Below, in pieces: positions 18,359 to 20,608 of a stretch of DNA of 20,608 bases. The notes beneath the pieces are model-generated. The model saw only the letters and a program-made list of their open reading frames with translations, was not told the origin of the DNA and ran no database searches. Position numbers and translations under genes: made by a program. The DNA lies in assembly GCA_038244055.1 (NCBI GenBank), contig JBBRTW010000069.1, positions 1 through 20,608 on the forward strand. The letters are read 5' to 3'. Source of the stretch: DASPKW01 sp038244055. GTDB taxonomy: Bacteria > Planctomycetota > Phycisphaerae > Tepidisphaerales > Tepidisphaeraceae. The stretch's first letter is position 1, and the number at the start of each line of letters is the position of its first letter.

Positions 18359-20239
18359 ATGGAACTTCCCCGTCGAAACCGAGGAGATGAGCTACTGCGC
18401 CCCGGCCAGTTGACCGCCCTGCGCGGCCGCCTGCGCCTCATCGCGGCGCGGCACGATCTGGTCACCGTCATCGCCTGCGCCTTCGATCACCGCACGCGCA
18501 TGCTCCCCTTCATTTACGCCGACACCCGCATGGCCCCGGCCGGCGTGCGCTCCATCGGCTCGGCCATGGTCGATGCCGGCTTCCTCAAAACCCGCATCGT
18601 CCTCCAGCAGTGGAACAAGCGCTTCAAACCCTCCCAGATGAAACTCGATGGCCGGGTGCCGGATCTGTTCATGGTCTCCAGCATGGGCCTGCATTCGGAT
18701 CAGTGCATGGAGATGATCCGCGATGCCCGGAGAATCGATCCGGCGCATCGGCCGCTGATTATCGCCGGCGGCCCCCATGCCGTTTACCAGCCTTACGAAC
18801 TCTTCAGCGCCAACCCCGCCGACCCCACCAGCGCGGATGTGGTGGTGACCGGCGAAGAATATGTGCTGCTTAACCTGCTCGAAGTCATCCTGGCCGAGCG
18901 CGGCGACGGCGAATCGATGCGCTCGGCCTTCTATCGCGCCCGCGACACCGGCGCGCTCGACGACGTGCCCGGCCTGGTCTACGCCCGCAGCGGCGGGCGA
19001 GGATTGCGCGGCCAGCAAGGAGAGCAAGGTGGGGTGCCGGAAGAACTGGTCGATACCGGCATTCAGCGCCTCCTGGGGAATCTCGATGAGATGGCCGATT
19101 CCGTGCATGGCTATCGCCTCCTCGAATCACCCAGCCGCAGCGCGACGCTGGGTGCCCAGCCGGTCGAGGCCAGCCGAATCCGCAAGCTCAGCCCGATCAG
19201 TTCGATCGTGCTGACCTTCGGCTGCAAATTCGCCTGCCCCTATTGCCCCATCCCGGCCTACAACCAGCGCCAGTACCGCACCAAGAGCAGCGGCCGGATG
19301 GCCGAGGAAATGTGGCGGCTCAATAAAGAGTTCGGCCTCAAATATTTCTTTGGCGCGGATGACAACTTCTTCAACAACAAAGCCCGCACGCTGGAGATCG
19401 TCGAGACACTCGCCCGCGCCGAATTTGGTGGCGTCCCCCTGCGCAAGAAGATCCGCTGGCACACTGAAGTAACCGTCCACGATACGCTCCAGATGAAGGA
19501 TCATCTCGAGCTCGTTCACGATTCGGGCTGCCGGGCCCTCTGGCTGGGCGTGGAGGACATGACCGCGACCCTCGTCAACAAAGGCCAGAGCGTCCCCAAG
19601 ACCATCGAGGCCTTCCACCTGCTGCGCGATGCCGGCATCTGCCCGATGCCCATGATGATGCACCACGATTCCCAGCCGCTCTTCTCGCGCGGCACGAACT
19701 ACGGCCTCATCAACCAGATCAACCTCCTCCGCCGCGCTGGCGCGGTCTCGCTGCAAGTGCTCATGATGACCCCCTCGGCCGGCACCAAGCTCTTCGAGGA
19801 CTGCTTCAACAAAGGCCAGGTCCTGGCCAGCGTCGGCGGCAAGGAAGTCCGCCCGCACATGTACGATGGCAACTACGTCGTCGCCTCCAGCCACGCCCGC
19901 CCCTGGCATAAGCAGTTCAACATGCTGCTCGGCTACGCCTCCTTCTACAACCCGATTTGGCTGGCCTGGAACCTCCTGCGCAAGCGCACCAAAGTCTCCG
20001 AAAAAGCCGCCGCGATGCAGGTCGTCGGCATGCTCGGCCTCTTCCACACCTTCCGCCGCACCATCACCTGGTCCATCCGCCTGATGATGGACCAAATCGC
20101 CCGCCTGCGCCACCCCCCCGTCAGCGCCATCCCCATGCGCAGTGTCCAGGGCGATTGCGCCAGTCACGCGGCGTTTGAAGGGCCGATCCCGATCCGCGTG
20201 AAGAAGGGTCGGAGCGTGGCGCTGAATATTGCGAGTTGA
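18359..20239 (+). CDS. B12-binding-type radical SAM protein
   Basis: A 626-residue protein. The first ~200 residues look like a cobalamin-binding (Rossmann-type) domain: FDHRTRMLPFIYADTRMAPA, PDLFMVSSMGLHSD, RPLIIAGGPHAVY and ADVVVTGEEYVLLNLLEV. There is no visible DxHxxG, as in many B12-radical SAM enzymes. The radical SAM core carries the 4Fe-4S motif C289-KFA-C293-PY-C296 in LTFGCKFACPYCPIPAYNQ, then FFGADDNFFNN, the HTEVTVHDT strand and LWLGVEDM. The C-terminal ~130 residues include hydrophobic, basic stretches (FYNPIWLAWNLLRK, TITWSIRLMM) that may associate with membrane, as in hopanoid or lipid-modifying members. The substrate is unknown; methyl transfer or lipid tailoring are possibilities only. 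The region 18201-18358 before it holds no other gene, and the start has only a weak GAGAAG upstream. Confidence 0.9.
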   Translation: MELPRRNRGDELLRPGQLTALRGRLRLIAARHDLVTVIACAFDHRTRMLPFIYADTRMAPAGVRSIGSAMVDAGFLKTRIVLQQWNKRFKPSQMKLDGRVPDLFMVSSMGLHSDQCMEMIRDARRIDPAHRPLIIAGGPHAVYQPYELFSANPADPTSADVVVTGEEYVLLNLLEVILAERGDGESMRSAFYRARDTGALDDVPGLVYARSGGRGLRGQQGEQGGVPEELVDTGIQRLLGNLDEMADSVHGYRLLESPSRSATLGAQPVEASRIRKLSPISSIVLTFGCKFACPYCPIPAYNQRQYRTKSSGRMAEEMWRLNKEFGLKYFFGADDNFFNNKARTLEIVETLARAEFGGVPLRKKIRWHTEVTVHDTLQMKDHLELVHDSGCRALWLGVEDMTATLVNKGQSVPKTIEAFHLLRDAGICPMPMMMHHDSQPLFSRGTNYGLINQINLLRRAGAVSLQVLMMTPSAGTKLFEDCFNKGQVLASVGGKEVRPHMYDGNYVVASSHARPWHKQFNMLLGYASFYNPIWLAWNLLRKRTKVSEKAAAMQVVGMLGLFHTFRRTITWSIRLMMDQIARLRHPPVSAIPMRSVQGDCASHAAFEGPIPIRVKKGRSVALNIAS

Positions 20240-20270
20240 CCGAGCCAAATAACTTTGCGCGCTTCCCTCC

Positions 20271-20402
20271 TTATGTTTTATGACTTTAGGTTTTTCCCGC
20301 CGTCCTCCGCTCCGCGCTGCCCGAAAACATAAAACATAAAGACATAAGAATCCTCGAGTAGCTCCCGAGCATCCTTATGTTTTATGTCTTTACGTTTTTC
20401 CC
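20271..20402. repeat. AT-rich heptamer arrays in direct and inverted copies
   Basis: A 28-bp module of four 7-bp units (TTATGTT, TTATGAC, TTTAGGT, TTTTCCC) at 20271-20298 recurs with two differences at 20375-20402. Between them, 20323-20348 carries the same units inverted (AAACATA, AAACATA, AAGACATA). The middle and right copies can form a long imperfect hairpin around CTCGAG...CCCGAG ending in a T tract, which could terminate the radical SAM transcript. Confidence 0.8.
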
Positions 20403-20428
20403 CATGTCTTTAGGTCTTCCCCCCCCGG

Positions 20429-20491
20429 TTAGAAGCGAGAAGCGAGAAGCGGGAAGATAGAAGTTAGAAGTTAGAAGCGAGAAGTTAGAAT
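20429..20491. repeat. Heptamer array, TTAGAAG/CGAGAAG x9
   Basis: Nine contiguous 7-bp units alternating among TTAGAAG, CGAGAAG, CGGGAAG and ATAGAAG, ending TTAGAAT followed by AAGAAGAACGCA. The end of this array is repeated exactly at the window edge. Confidence 0.9.
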
Positions 20492-20534
20492 AAGAAGAAC
20501 GCACCGAAGCCGCGCGGCTTGGTTTCCTCCATCC

Positions 20535-20553
20535 CATTGTCTCATTGTCTCAT
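20535..20553. repeat. Octamer array, CATTGTCT x2
   Basis: Two exact 8-bp units plus a partial third. Same unit family and orientation as the array at 14023-14054 upstream of pdxA. Confidence 0.6.
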
Positions 20554-20561
20554 CCCCCCAG

Positions 20562-20608
20562 TTAGAAGCGAGAAGTTAGAAGCGAGAAGTTAGAATAAGA
20601 AGAACGCA
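20562..20608. repeat. Second TTAGAAG array, cut by the window edge
   Basis: Five 7-bp units followed by AAGAAGAACGCA. The 38 bp at 20571-20608 are identical to 20466-20503, an offset of exactly 105 bp, so a higher-order direct repeat contains both this array and the CATTGTCT array and may continue beyond the window. Confidence 0.85.

Overview
The window is high-GC bacterial DNA with mostly housekeeping genes. The best phylum guess is Planctomycetota. The strongest evidence is the adjacent pair of a DUF1549/DUF1553 protein with planctomycete cytochrome c motifs and a Tat-exported DUF1501 protein, a pairing largely typical of that phylum and its neighbours. The class cannot be decided from this sequence.

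Layout. Positions 1-5123 (+) hold a hybrid histidine kinase, cut by the left edge, and a REC/HD-GYP/REC/GGDEF protein; together they look like a phosphorelay feeding cyclic-di-GMP turnover. Next come panD and lgt (+), then a 305-bp spacer of nested inverted repeats. Positions 7009-12993 are on the minus strand: a small membrane-anchored TPR-like protein, the large DUF1549/DUF1553 protein and the DUF1501 protein, in that order of transcription. Then ribE and pdxA (+) converge on a minus-strand block of pyrC, an antitoxin and a MazF-family toxin. The right part (+) carries a small secreted protein of unknown function with a good terminator, a B12-binding-type radical SAM protein, and 369 bp of repeats running off the edge.

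Vitamin and cofactor genes (panD for pantothenate, ribE for riboflavin, pdxA for pyridoxal phosphate) and pyrC (pyrimidines) are scattered single genes, not pathway operons.

The most unusual feature is between the genes. At least fourteen short tandem arrays with a 7- or 8-bp period, from about ten sequence families, occupy the spacers. Three families recur at two loci, some inverted. One family begins within 0-2 nt of the stop codon of both panD and ribE. Another lies inside the DUF1501 reading frame, where it encodes the linker after the Tat signal. These resemble in type the heptanucleotide STRRs known from heterocystous cyanobacteria, but here many families are mixed in single spacers. 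Two hairpin-type inverted-repeat elements (6704-7008 and 8487-8585) add to this repeat content.
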